From positions 1-32,799 of the forward strand of contig JABCSP010000003.1 of NCBI GenBank assembly GCA_018238825.1: a stretch of DNA of 32,799 nt, given 5' to 3'. A program made the position numbers and the translations under genes. Below are positions 1 through 7,592 of this stretch, piece after piece. Origin of the DNA: Candidatus Thorarchaeota archaeon. Lineage in GTDB: Archaea; Asgardarchaeota; Thorarchaeia; Thorarchaeales; Thorarchaeaceae. Position 1 is the first letter of the stretch; every line of letters begins with the position of its first letter. Below the pieces are notes generated by a model. The model did no database searches and was not told the DNA's origin. It saw only the letters and a list, made by a program, of their open reading frames with translations.

Positions 1-1448
1 GGCCAAAGATAGTCAATGATCCAGCAGTGGAGGAGTACAGACATGCATTAGAAAAGGCAAGGGAGAAGGGAAAATACCTTCTCTCGGAGAGTGATGAACA
101 ACTAATATTTGACAAAGATCTCTATGGTATTGATAGTTGGTCCACGCTACACGAAAGACTGAGGAGTACGCAGAAGTACAAAGTTGTAATTAATGGTGAA
201 GAGAAAGAGATGGTGTTCGCAGAACTTCAGACCATTGCAGAGAGCAATCCTGACAGAGAAACCCGTAGAACTGCTGCGGAGGCCTACTATAAAGGCGTCG
301 TGAAGGATAGACTTGCATATTCTACTGCTTTAAGATGTGTGTTCGGAGATCATTTGAATCAGGTGAAGCTAAGAAAGTATCCAAGTGTCTTGACTCAAAG
401 CCTTTTACTCAATGATATTTCAAAAACTACACTTGATGCACTAATCACCTGCATGAAGAAAAACACTCACCTCATCAGAAGATTTCTCAAACTTAGAGCG
501 AAGACAATGGGTTTCACAAAGCTAACTGGATGTGATATCAGTCCAATAAGAGCTGCTCCAATTACTGAAACTCAGAGCAATATCCCTTGGTCAGAGGCAA
601 AGAAATTGGTCGTAGATTCGTACACCGAGTTTGACAAAGAGGCTGGTGAATTCGTCGCTAGTCTTTTTGAACTTAATAGAATTGATGCAGGTGTCCGGTC
701 TGGAAAGTCTGCATCAGGCTTCTGTACGTATGTTCCTGCACTTCGTACATCATATATCATGATGGGTTACGGGGGTTCTCTATCAGACATTTCAACATTA
801 GCACATGAAAGCGGGCATGGCCTTCATGCATATTATACATCTGAGAAACACAAATCGGTTAACTTCTCCCCTGGTCCTTGCCTCGCAGAAACAGGGAGTA
901 TCTTTGGAGAGATGTTACTGGTCGATAAGCTACTCAATCAGAGTAAAGATGACGAAACAAAACTGGCAGTCTTGGACAAAGTGTTTTGCGGCCTATACCT
1001 CATGGTGTTCTACATGCTTAACGACTACCTCTTTGAGCACAGTGTATTTACTGCAATGGAGAACAACGAGGCAATAGATGCGGAGAAGCTTGACACATTA
1101 TGGATGGCTGCACGAACTGAGGTCTTTGGTGATAGTGTCGAGTGGTTACCGGGGATGGAACAGTGGTGGGTGGTACCAGTACATCACTTCTTTCCGCGAT
1201 TCAGATTCTACAACTATCCCTACTCTTATGCACAGCTCTTAGTCTTCGTATTGTATCGTCTTTACAAGCAAGAAGGTTCTTCATTTGTCCCGAAAATGAA
1301 ACGTATCCTCTCAGCTGGTGGATCAGAATCACCAAAAACACTTCTAGCAGAAATTGGGTTAGATGTGACAGATCCAAAGTTCTGGGAGCTTGGATTCGAA
1401 CAAGCAGAATCGTACCTTGATGAGTATGAACGTATTGTGAACAAATAA
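1..1448 (+). CDS. M3-family zinc oligopeptidase (oligoendopeptidase F-like), 5' end outside window
   Basis: The reading frame is already open at the left edge (first full codon at base 3) and continues through the GTG at 27, so the gene is cut by the window and the true start lies upstream. About 480 residues are visible; oligoendopeptidase F proteins are usually near 600. The zinc site is clear: LAHESGHGLHAYYTSE contains HExxH (here HESGH, around base 805), and the downstream ETGSIFGEMLL supplies the third glutamate ligand typical of M3 peptidases. The YNYPYSYAQLL block near the C terminus is also characteristic of the family. It should be a cytoplasmic metallopeptidase acting on short peptides. 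No export signal can be judged because the N terminus is missing. No co-transcribed downstream gene is seen. Confidence 0.9.
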   Translation, partial: PKIVNDPAVEEYRHALEKAREKGKYLLSESDEQLIFDKDLYGIDSWSTLHERLRSTQKYKVVINGEEKEMVFAELQTIAESNPDRETRRTAAEAYYKGVVKDRLAYSTALRCVFGDHLNQVKLRKYPSVLTQSLLLNDISKTTLDALITCMKKNTHLIRRFLKLRAKTMGFTKLTGCDISPIRAAPITETQSNIPWSEAKKLVVDSYTEFDKEAGEFVASLFELNRIDAGVRSGKSASGFCTYVPALRTSYIMMGYGGSLSDISTLAHESGHGLHAYYTSEKHKSVNFSPGPCLAETGSIFGEMLLVDKLLNQSKDDETKLAVLDKVFCGLYLMVFYMLNDYLFEHSVFTAMENNEAIDAEKLDTLWMAARTEVFGDSVEWLPGMEQWWVVPVHHFFPRFRFYNYPYSYAQLLVFVLYRLYKQEGSSFVPKMKRILSAGGSESPKTLLAEIGLDVTDPKFWELGFEQAESYLDEYERIVNK

Positions 1449-1556
1449 TCCAATTGATCTTAATAACAAGTAGAAAGGAAAAGATGGCGCTCAGGGAGAG
1501 AATTTCAGACCTCATGGAAATCATGAAGTCATTTGAACTCTCGCGTGTAAAACACA

Positions 1557-1665
1557 CTGGATATTTGCAGGACTGCGTATAGCTGCCTATAGCAATCCAG
1601 CTCCATACCAGGCTTGGATACCTGAGCTTGCGAACCTGCGGACCGTATTTTTCTCTTAAACATTG
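1557..1665 (+). other. Intergenic segment with consecutive hairpins, possible unassigned RNA
   Basis: CTGGAT at 1557-1562 can pair with ATCCAG at 1595-1600, enclosing two small hairpins, GCAG-GA-CTGC and TATAG-CTGC-CTATA. A second stem follows at about 1602-1631 (GCT/AGC outside, CAGG/CCTG inside). The segment ends in TATTTTTCTC near 1658-1665, which could end a transcript. The minus strand looks like a tRNA D-arm (GCTC, AGCCTGGTA, GAGC), but no acceptor, anticodon or T arm fits. The rest of 1449-1814 holds only a 32-codon ORF at 1483 (after AGAAAGG) that resembles nothing I know, plus the inverted repeat at 1717-1750. Compensatory changes in relatives would be needed to call this a gene. Confidence 0.25.
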
Positions 1666-1716
1666 TTGTAGGTTAGCAATAAGAAGGTGCGACGCCTCTA
1701 CCTCTCATCTTAGAGA

Positions 1717-1750
1717 TATTCCCATCAAGTTCTGCTATTAGATGGGAATA
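1717..1750. repeat. Perfect 10-bp inverted repeat upstream of the SRP RNA
   Basis: TATTCCCATC at 1717-1726 is exactly complementary to GATGGGAATA at 1741-1750, with a 14-nt loop. It lies about 70 bp before the SRP RNA and is followed by an A/T-rich stretch. It could end transcripts from the left or act as a regulatory dyad; the sequence does not decide. Confidence 0.5.
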
Positions 1751-1818
1751 CATTATTTATTCATAACACTGAACTAGACTATTCCGTAATCCTTAATTCC
1801 TCAAGTTGAAGGGATTAA

Positions 1819-2136
1819 CATGTGACGGGTAGGGTTGGGTCGTTTGCGGCGACCTATAACCGGAATGCAATAGCCGGAACCAGTAACAATCACCGAGATT
1901 GAACCGAGGACTTTGTAGGTCCATCACATGACGTTGACGAGCGGTCTCTGAAGTCTGCGTTGGCCGTACTAGCATTCGTAGGTTTGCTGTTATCGGCTTA
2001 GATATTCGAACCGGGCCAGACCCGGGAGGGAGCAGTCCTAAGGATAATTCGTGGAGCCTCTGAGGTTGCCGCTTTGAGAATTGGGATGGGCTAGCCTATG
2101 AATAATCGACAATCGAAGTGAAAGGGCCGTCACACC
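1819..2136 (+). ncRNA. Signal recognition particle RNA (archaeal 7S / SRP RNA)
   Basis: This is the RNA scaffold of the signal recognition particle, binding SRP54 and SRP19 and directing ribosomes making membrane and secreted proteins to the membrane. TGTGACGG at 1821-1828 pairs exactly with CCGTCACA at 2127-2134, giving the terminal helix found in archaeal SRP RNAs. The 5' domain has the Alu-type fold: GGTCG/CGACC hairpin within about 1838-1853 followed by TATAACC. Around 2011-2038 the helix 8 signature is unmistakable: GGGCCAGACCCGGGAGGG followed by AGCAG, with a GNRA tetraloop (GGGA) between CC and GG and the asymmetric AGCAG loop that SRP54 binds. The length of about 315 nt matches archaeal SRP RNAs. 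A TTTT run at 2137 may end transcription. Exact termini are inferred from the closing helix. Confidence 0.9.
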
Positions 2137-2174
2137 TTTTCCATTTCACTGGCATAATTGTTGATGCTGCCAGT

Positions 2175-3965
2175 TTACACAAAGGAACCAGCTGCACGCT
2201 TAATGATAGTGAGTTCATCTAAGACTTCTTTCTCTGGAGGAGAGAGTTCATCGAGGAATTTCTTTCTGATAGCAAGAATCTGTTTGTCAGGAACATCTGT
2301 ATACAGAATCTCGTCATCTTTGACCTGTCGTCCAATAGTAGGTCCCCGTATCGATACTGCAACTTCCATTCCATCTGTAGCTTCATCTATTGTCACACTA
2401 CGGTCCTGAATCTGAAGAATAGTACCAACTCTCTTTCCATCCTCATTGATTAAACTAGTTCTTGGCCTTATTACTCCCTGAACCTTCACACCCACAACTG
2501 CTGGATTCTTATGTCTAAACACATACTCTGGAATGAGTACGATTTTTCCTGGTCTAATAATTGAACTTAATGACTCGGCTTTTGCCTGCTCTCTCTTTAC
2601 AATTAACCAAGCATAGTAATCATCGTATAATCTATAGATGACTTCATTCAAGAACACCTCTACACCTAATTCCGCAGCAAGATCTTCTATCTCTGTAGCA
2701 ATCTTCACATTGAACCCTAGAACTACTGCATTAAGTGGATCTCCATCACCAGAAGCCTGCGCCTCAACGATATCACGCTTTACAACTGGACCAACATCTG
2801 CAAATCTTACTGAAACATCCCGTTCCTGTAAGAATTGTGTTACGGCTTCTAGAGACCCTAATGTATCGGTCTTTACAACGATTCCAGATTTATCAGTCTG
2901 AATTCTGATTGAACTAAGCTCATCTCTGACCTTTTGTTTAATCTCTTCGAGTTTTTCAGGATCCTCCACCGCATAAACAGGTGCACCTGCCACAACTCCT
3001 TCAATATCTGGGGCTACTATTTTGACACCTGCTGCAGCATGTACAATATCAACATGTGTGAATTTCTCTTTGGGATCACGAATCTCATCAAGAGGCTTTG
3101 GTAGAAGTAACGCTCTAATTTTGGCCTCAATTACTCCATCGAGTCCACCCACAACAATAGTGTCAGTCTTCTTCAATATTCCATCATAGATGATAGTATC
3201 AAGAGTAAGCCCAAGGCCTGTTTCTTCTCTTACTTCAAGAACAGCACCTATCGCTGGTCCTGTGGAAACAGTTAGTCTATCCTTCATGTATTGTTGTGTA
3301 AGGCCTGATAGTACCATCAAAAGCTCTGGGATTCCAGTACCAGTCTTAGCGCTTGTTGGTACGATAGCCACAGTTTTTTGAAAATCTTCAACACGATCAA
3401 ACCGTTCTGACTGGATATCATTTGCAGAGAGTGCTCCCACAATTTCGTAAATTCTTCTATCAACTTCAGATTGGGTTGATATTCCCTGAGCCTTAATAGC
3501 TTCAAAGAGCGACATTCCCTCTTTATGTCTCCAACCTGGTACTTTGTCAAGCTTGTTTGCAGCAATGAGAAATGGAGTCTTACCGGAACGGAGTATCTTT
3601 AGAGACTCATAAGACTGAGTCAGAGGTCCTTCATTGATATCAACCACGAGAATGGCGATGTCTGCTATAGCACCTCCACGTCTTCTTAGATTGAGATACG
3701 CTTCATGTCCAGGTGTATCAATGAAAAGAAGTCCGTCTATAGTCAATTCAGTATTGATAGTTTTGAGAAGGTCTCCACAGATTGATAGAATTGTTTCAGT
3801 GGGAAAGAAAGATGCACCGATATGCTGTGTAATTCCAGCTGCTTCTCTATCTTGAACCCCGGTTCCTCGCATCTTGTCAAGAAGAGAAGTTTTTCCATGA
3901 TCGATATGGCCAAGTACAGTAACAATCGGCGAACGCAGTTTACCAGCTTCAGTCAAGATTGACAC
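2175..3965 (-). CDS. infB: Translation initiation factor aIF5B (IF2-like GTPase)
   Basis: aIF5B promotes ribosomal subunit joining and initiator tRNA placement in archaea. The 596-residue protein has the normal length of the archaeal factor without the long eukaryotic N-terminal extension. GTPase motifs are at the N terminus: P-loop GHIDHGKTS (G1), DTPGHEAYLNLRRRG (G3), NKLD (G4) and SAKTG (G5), followed by the beta-barrel domain II, domain III and a C-terminal barrel. No intein interrupts the P-loop. The GTG at 3965 is used here, but GGGGTG there could instead serve as the ribosome binding site for a TTG at 3956 (MTEAGKLRSP...), which would drop three residues. It is divergent from ndk. Confidence 0.96.
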   Translation of the reverse strand: MSILTEAGKLRSPIVTVLGHIDHGKTSLLDKMRGTGVQDREAAGITQHIGASFFPTETILSICGDLLKTINTELTIDGLLFIDTPGHEAYLNLRRRGGAIADIAILVVDINEGPLTQSYESLKILRSGKTPFLIAANKLDKVPGWRHKEGMSLFEAIKAQGISTQSEVDRRIYEIVGALSANDIQSERFDRVEDFQKTVAIVPTSAKTGTGIPELLMVLSGLTQQYMKDRLTVSTGPAIGAVLEVREETGLGLTLDTIIYDGILKKTDTIVVGGLDGVIEAKIRALLLPKPLDEIRDPKEKFTHVDIVHAAAGVKIVAPDIEGVVAGAPVYAVEDPEKLEEIKQKVRDELSSIRIQTDKSGIVVKTDTLGSLEAVTQFLQERDVSVRFADVGPVVKRDIVEAQASGDGDPLNAVVLGFNVKIATEIEDLAAELGVEVFLNEVIYRLYDDYYAWLIVKREQAKAESLSSIIRPGKIVLIPEYVFRHKNPAVVGVKVQGVIRPRTSLINEDGKRVGTILQIQDRSVTIDEATDGMEVAVSIRGPTIGRQVKDDEILYTDVPDKQILAIRKKFLDELSPPEKEVLDELTIIKRAAGSFV

Positions 3966-4052
3966 CCCACAAGGAATTTACTGTGGTCTTCTTGAAACAG
4001 TTATGAAAGTGTCGTTTTAACCCTCTCTACTATTCTCACGCTTTATTGCTGA

Positions 4053-4075
4053 ATGAAATGGATTATATCCTTCAT
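4053..4075. promoter_or_regulatory. Imperfect dyad in the infB/ndk divergent promoter region
   Basis: ATGAA (4053-4057) pairs with TTCAT (4071-4075), and inside it GGAT (4060-4063) pairs with ATCC (4067-4070) around the centre TAT. The middle, GGATTATATCC, is also TATA-like. It sits about 58 bp before ndk and 88 bp from the infB start, so a repressor-type dyad over a core promoter is possible. Function is inferred. Confidence 0.3.
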
Positions 4076-4133
4076 TTTCACCGCGAGATGCGTGGATACG
4101 GTCAATACGTATCATAACTATAGGTGATTTAAT

Positions 4134-4799
4134 TTGGAACGTTCATTTGTAATTATCAAACCTGATGGTACCGCACGCCGTCGAGTAAGTGCACTAGTTC
4201 TCAAGGCTCTCTTAGACAGAGGTTACAGACTTGTTGCATTTCAAGAGATGAAAGTGCCTGAGTCTTTAGCCAAGTTGCACTATGCAGTCCACAAAGAAAA
4301 ACCCTTTTTCCCATGGTTAGTAGATTTCATATCCTCAGCTCCAGTTCTTACCATGATATTCGAGGCTGACGATGTAATTCAGGGTGTTCGTGATGCTCTT
4401 GGCGCAACATTTGTGCAGAAGGCATCCCCCGAATCCCTCAGAGGTAAATATGGTATCTGGGCAGGAATTAATATTGCACATGCATCAGATGCTCCCGAAA
4501 CAGCAGCAGATGAGATGAAATTGTGGACTACAGAGAGCGGTCTCAAGGAATCATCAGATGCTGAGGAGCTTGCACACACTTACATTCAGAAACATGTCAA
4601 TGGCGATGCTGATTATACAATGGACCTACGGAATGTTGTGAAAGATGCCATTGAAAATCGTGATACTTCCAACGATGTCCTTAATTCACTGAAAGAACTC
4701 TTTGCAAAAGATGCTGTTGGTATTGAGAAGGAAGATACAGACACTTTAGCAAAAGTCGTCTTTGATTTTGTAAAAGAAGAAGCAGAAAAAACAGAGTAG
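4134..4799 (+). CDS. ndk: Nucleoside diphosphate kinase with C-terminal extension
   Basis: NDK transfers the gamma phosphate from ATP to other nucleoside diphosphates through a phosphohistidine. Start is the TTG at 4134, placed by GGTGAT eight bases upstream and by the family N terminus ERSFVIIKPDG. The catalytic histidine is His116 in NIAHASDAPETAADE. The kinase domain occupies roughly residues 1-150. The usual chain is about 150 residues, but this one continues to 221 with an acidic, probably helical tail ending FVKEEAEKTE, with no domain I recognise. In many archaea ndk lies in one operon with L7Ae, S28e, L24e and infB; here it keeps that position but is on the opposite strand to all of them. 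Confidence 0.95.
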   Translation: MERSFVIIKPDGTARRRVSALVLKALLDRGYRLVAFQEMKVPESLAKLHYAVHKEKPFFPWLVDFISSAPVLTMIFEADDVIQGVRDALGATFVQKASPESLRGKYGIWAGINIAHASDAPETAADEMKLWTTESGLKESSDAEELAHTYIQKHVNGDADYTMDLRNVVKDAIENRDTSNDVLNSLKELFAKDAVGIEKEDTDTLAKVVFDFVKEEAEKTE

Positions 4800-4803
4800 A
4801 AAA

Positions 4804-4838
4804 CCAAGGTGGCATTAGCCACCATTGGCTTCTTTTTC
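4804..4838 (+). terminator. Hairpin plus T-run after ndk
   Basis: GGTGGC (4808-4813) and GCCACC (4818-4823) form a perfect 6-bp stem with an ATTA loop, extended by CCAA/TTGG across a single bulged A. CTTCTTTTTC follows directly. It lies between ndk and the convergent L24e gene and looks like an intrinsic-type terminator for ndk. Confidence 0.65.
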
Positions 4839-4855
4839 AAAATAGAATAATTAGT

Positions 4856-5056
4856 TTAGCGTGCAGCCTTACCGCCTTTCTGATATTCTGTGGTCCATTT
4901 TGTATCTCTAGGCTTCATGCGACGTTTCATTCTATTGACTTTACACTTGTTAGAACAGAACCAGAAAACTGCGCCGTCTTTTGTTTGAACGAAAGCAGAT
5001 CCAGTTCCGGGCTCAATATCCTTTCCACAGAACGAACATTTCATTGTTCCAACCAT
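4856..5056 (-). CDS. rpl24e: Ribosomal protein L24e (eL24)
   Basis: Small zinc-ribbon protein of the large ribosomal subunit, 66 residues. The pattern CSFCGKDIEPGTG...FCSNKCKVN gives the four-cysteine zinc site of the family, followed by the basic NRMKRRMKPRDTKWT segment that contacts rRNA. Start is the ATG at 5056, directly after the S28e stop, with GAGGAGG upstream; the ATG at 5044 (MKCSFCG) is the alternative, but the ribosome binding site favours the first. It is the last gene of the L7Ae-S28e-L24e operon. Confidence 0.95.
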   Translation of the reverse strand: MVGTMKCSFCGKDIEPGTGSAFVQTKDGAVFWFCSNKCKVNRMKRRMKPRDTKWTTEYQKGGKAAR

Positions 5057-5057
5057 A

Positions 5058-5282
5058 TTAACGCCTCCTCATTTTACGGGCTTCCCTTTCGGTTTCCCTT
5101 AGAATGAGAATATCTCCTTCTCGTACAGGTCCCTTAACGTTTCGAGTCAGGACTCGTCCTCTGTCCCTGCCATCTAATATTTTAACACGAACCTGAGTGA
5201 TTTCACCGGTCACGCCAGTTCTTCCTAAGAGCTGGATTATTTCAGCAGGAATTGCTGGAGTTGATTCATCATCTTTACTCAT
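5058..5282 (-). CDS. rps28e: Ribosomal protein S28e (eS28)
   Basis: Small-subunit protein near the mRNA exit/decoding platform, 74 residues. The OB-fold core [11 protein letters not shown]-type region reads [17 protein letters not shown], followed by [12 protein letters not shown] and the terminal [14 protein letters not shown] hallmark of the family. AGGTGATGG lies upstream of the ATG at 5282. It is one base from L24e and about 20 bases downstream of L7Ae, so the three are translated from one message. Confidence 0.97.
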   Translation of the reverse strand: MSKDDESTPAIPAEIIQLLGRTGVTGEITQVRVKILDGRDRGRVLTRNVKGPVREGDILILRETEREARKMRRR

Positions 5283-5302
5283 CGAAAGCCATCACCTGAA
5301 TC

Positions 5303-5674
5303 TTACTTTCGGAGACCGTTGATCTTCTCGACAAGGTCGTCAACAAGACTCTTTGCCTTGCCATCCACAATTATTGCGACAGCGGCAGTGGGTCTTTCAA
5401 TTCCAACAGCTTTACCAAGATCTCCCTTATTCTGTACGAATATATAGGGAATCTTCTTGTCATCGCAAAGACCTGGAAGGTACATGATTATCTCTGGGGG
5501 TTCAACATCCTCAGCAACAATCACTAAACGGGCTACTCCACGCTCAATACTCTTGGTCGCTTCGTTAATCCCCTTCTTTATTCTACCAGTATCTTTGGCT
5601 ATTTCTAGAGCCTCAAGGGCCTTCTTCTGAAGTTCCTCAGTGGGCTCCCATTCAACAAAACTTGGTTTAGGCAT
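5303..5674 (-). CDS. rpl7ae: Ribosomal protein L7Ae (eL8), kink-turn binding protein
   Basis: L7Ae binds kink-turns in 23S rRNA and also serves as core protein of C/D and H/ACA guide RNPs and archaeal RNase P. The protein has the RNA-binding core KKGINEATKSIERG, followed by VIVAEDVEPPEI and LPGLCDDKKIPYIF, all typical. Two in-frame ATGs occur. The one at 5680 is only about two bases from the GAGGT ribosome binding site, while the one at 5674 (MPKPSFVEWEP) has normal spacing, so I chose 5674 (123 residues). First gene of the ribosomal trio. Confidence 0.96.
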   Translation of the reverse strand: MPKPSFVEWEPTEELQKKALEALEIAKDTGRIKKGINEATKSIERGVARLVIVAEDVEPPEIIMYLPGLCDDKKIPYIFVQNKGDLGKAVGIERPTAAVAIIVDGKAKSLVDDLVEKINGLRK

Positions 5675-5758
5675 TACCATTTACCTCAGTTTATTTCTTC
5701 ATCGGTATTTTGCCCATTCCTTCTGGAACAGACTCTTCTGCGTCGTCTGACCTGTTTC

Positions 5759-5766
5759 TTTTAAAA
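5759..5766 (-). promoter_or_regulatory. TATA box for the L7Ae operon
   Basis: TTTTAAAA, read on the minus strand as CAGTTTTAAAAGAAA, lies 85 bases before the L7Ae start. That would give a leader of roughly 60 nt. It is the only strong A/T core between L7Ae and egsA. Inferred from archaeal promoter rules. Confidence 0.5.
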
Positions 5767-5803
5767 CTGTCGAACTAGCATGAGAAATTAGAACTACCAG
5801 ACA

Positions 5804-6796
5804 TTAATAGCCCAAGTTTCGTAATGCATTTGCGAGATTTGCATCATCCACATCTAAATGTTCCAAAACAGAGTATCGGTTTCTCTTCTTCATGATTTTT
5901 AGTGCATGATGAATATCTTCTACAAATGCTGCCAAATTGGTATTGATTGCATCAAAGGTTGTAGGCATATGATGGTTAGACATGAATTCCTGAATCACCT
6001 CAGGTTTATACTTGGCATAACCAGCTTCCTGTAGATAGTAAAGACAGATTGGTGTGGCAAATGCGACCTGCAGTCCATGTAGATCTGAGTCAATTCTGTC
6101 CATAGCATGTGAGATTGCATGCTCTGTACCCGAACAAGGTCGAGAACTACCGAAAATACTCATTGCTCTTCCTGCATCAATTTCAGCTCTGATTAAAGTT
6201 TCAAACCCATCATCCTTCAGTACAGATGTCAGAGCATTATCAACGATGCCATAGACCTGTTCATCAAAAGGTTCATCCTTCACTTCATGGGCCAATTTCC
6301 ATTCTGCCAAGCTGGATGTTTTACAGATAATATCGCCAAGGCCTGCTAGTTTGAGTTTAGGAGGTGCTTTTGAGATGATAGATGTATCCGCAATGACTGC
6401 CATCGGTGCCTTACATTTAATCGAATACTTGTATCCATCATGACTGACAGAGGCAACCTCGCTCGCAATTCCATCATGGGAAGCTGCTGTAGGTACTGAT
6501 ATCCAGTCAAGATTCGTATCTCTTGCAATGAGTTTCGCAATATCCAAGCTTGCTCCTCCTCCAAACCCTATCACAATATCAATTCCCTCAAGTGATAGAG
6601 CCGAATTCTTTGGATATGCTGATGCCATTATCCATTTACAGGGTACTTCAATTATTTCTTCCAAAGTATTCGAATACTGGGCATGAATCACTTCATCAGT
6701 CACACACAATGGACACGAGTAATCTTTCAATATAGTCCTGAGTTCCTCTAGGGCTCCTTCTGCAATTACAACCGTTGTTGGCCCTGTGCAGGACAT
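5804..6796 (-). CDS. egsA: sn-Glycerol-1-phosphate dehydrogenase
   Basis: Reduces dihydroxyacetone phosphate to sn-glycerol-1-phosphate, the step that fixes the archaeal stereochemistry of membrane lipids. The 330-residue protein has the NAD(P)-binding GFGGGASLDIAK loop, the substrate region VPTAASHDGIASEV, and metal-binding histidines expected in GTEHAISHAMD and the LHGLQVAFATP segment, as in the iron/zinc-type dehydrogenase superfamily. The frame is open up to a TTG at 6826, but AAGGAG lies seven bases before the ATG at 6796, so that start is preferred. The gene stands alone. Its presence excludes lineages that lack this enzyme, which some Asgard groups do. Confidence 0.94.
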   Translation of the reverse strand: MSCTGPTTVVIAEGALEELRTILKDYSCPLCVTDEVIHAQYSNTLEEIIEVPCKWIMASAYPKNSALSLEGIDIVIGFGGGASLDIAKLIARDTNLDWISVPTAASHDGIASEVASVSHDGYKYSIKCKAPMAVIADTSIISKAPPKLKLAGLGDIICKTSSLAEWKLAHEVKDEPFDEQVYGIVDNALTSVLKDDGFETLIRAEIDAGRAMSIFGSSRPCSGTEHAISHAMDRIDSDLHGLQVAFATPICLYYLQEAGYAKYKPEVIQEFMSNHHMPTTFDAINTNLAAFVEDIHHALKIMKKRNRYSVLEHLDVDDANLANALRNLGY

Positions 6797-6824
6797 ATTA
6801 TTAGCTCCTTTTCTCTCGAAACTC

Positions 6825-6843
6825 AAGCTCTTGAAAAGAGCTT
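6825..6843. repeat. 8-bp inverted repeat in the egsA leader
   Basis: AAGCTCTT (6825-6832) and AAGAGCTT (6836-6843) form a perfect stem around GAA, about 30 bases upstream of the egsA ATG. It may be an RNA hairpin in the leader or an operator. No further support is visible. Confidence 0.35.
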
Positions 6844-7010
6844 CTATCGCGCCAAATCGTTATCTATTGCAGTATTCTTAAGTACTGGCACATTGGGGCG
6901 TCAGTTCAGAAGGCTCTTACATCAGAGGTTCACTCACCTCATCGAATAAGATTCAGGTAATACTCTAACCTATACGTCTACCACACAAGTTCATCACGGA
7001 GACAACTCTC

Positions 7011-7502
7011 ATGACTGAATATGTCAAGGTTGCCCTAATGGGATCTGGTTACGCAGGTAAATCGACTCTAATCAAGCTTCTCACCGATGGAGTGCAGAAA
7101 TTAGAGACTAACTACAAGCCAACACCAGGAATGAGCTGTGGGACAATCACAATTGATGCCAGTACAAAGGTTTCACTTGTCGAGATGGGTGGACAGGCAC
7201 ATTTTGAATTTCTCTGGCCTGATTTTATGAGGGGCAGTACAATGGTTGTTGTGGTCACTGAGAGTAATCCAAAGGCTGTTCTTAAGACTCGCCAACTCCT
7301 TGAGAAGTACAAGGACAATCTACACGGATCTAAAATAATCGCAATTGCAAACAAACAAGACTTACCAGGTTCAATGCGCCCAGAGTCAGTACAGGATCTA
7401 CTGGGTGTTCCGACTTATGGAATGGTTGCAATTAATCCTAAAGAACGTCTGAACGGCTACAAACTCATTGTTAACGGTCTGCGAAACCAAATTGCTGCAT
7501 AA
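7011..7502 (+). CDS. Small Arf-like GTPase
   Basis: A 163-residue Ras-superfamily GTPase lacking membrane segments. G1 is GSGYAGKST at residues 11-19. G3 is EMGGQAHF, where Arf proteins have WDxGGQ. G4 is NKQDLPG, again the Arf-type wording. The G5 position (SAK in most members) is not recognisable; PTYGMVAINP stands there instead. No lipid-attachment glycine or cysteine is obvious at either end. GGAG lies nine bases before the ATG at 7011. Expanded sets of such GTPases are a hallmark of Asgard archaea, though related GTPases occur in other archaea and bacteria. It occupies the place upstream of rpoD where S13-S4-S11 usually stand. The partner and process are unknown. Confidence 0.82.
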   Translation: MTEYVKVALMGSGYAGKSTLIKLLTDGVQKLETNYKPTPGMSCGTITIDASTKVSLVEMGGQAHFEFLWPDFMRGSTMVVVVTESNPKAVLKTRQLLEKYKDNLHGSKIIAIANKQDLPGSMRPESVQDLLGVPTYGMVAINPKERLNGYKLIVNGLRNQIAA

Positions 7503-7564
7503 TCTAGGTAACAGCACTAGTTCATTGTATTAGAGGTGTTTCTAGCTTCATCCTTAGGACAATG

Positions 7565-7572
7565 CTTTTATG
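7565..7572 (+). promoter_or_regulatory. TATA-like box for the rpoD leader RNA
   Basis: CTTTTATG is centred about 25 bases before 7593, the first base of the long closing helix of the RNA candidate. This is the spacing expected between an archaeal TATA box and the transcription start. Confidence 0.45.
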
Positions 7573-7592
7573 CAGAGAAAAAACAAACCAAC

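Noticed and set aside
1201-1557. 118-codon ORF on the minus strand over the end of the peptidase gene
   Set aside because: It is antisense to a gene with clear M3 motifs, has no family resemblance and no ribosome binding site.
1483-1581. 32-codon ORF after AGAAAGG
   Set aside because: Too short and without recognisable features; its end overlaps the hairpin segment. Mentioned in the intergenic entry only.
1597-1650. tRNA-like D-arm on the minus strand
   Set aside because: No acceptor, anticodon or T arm can be paired around it, and the D-loop would be about 20 bases.
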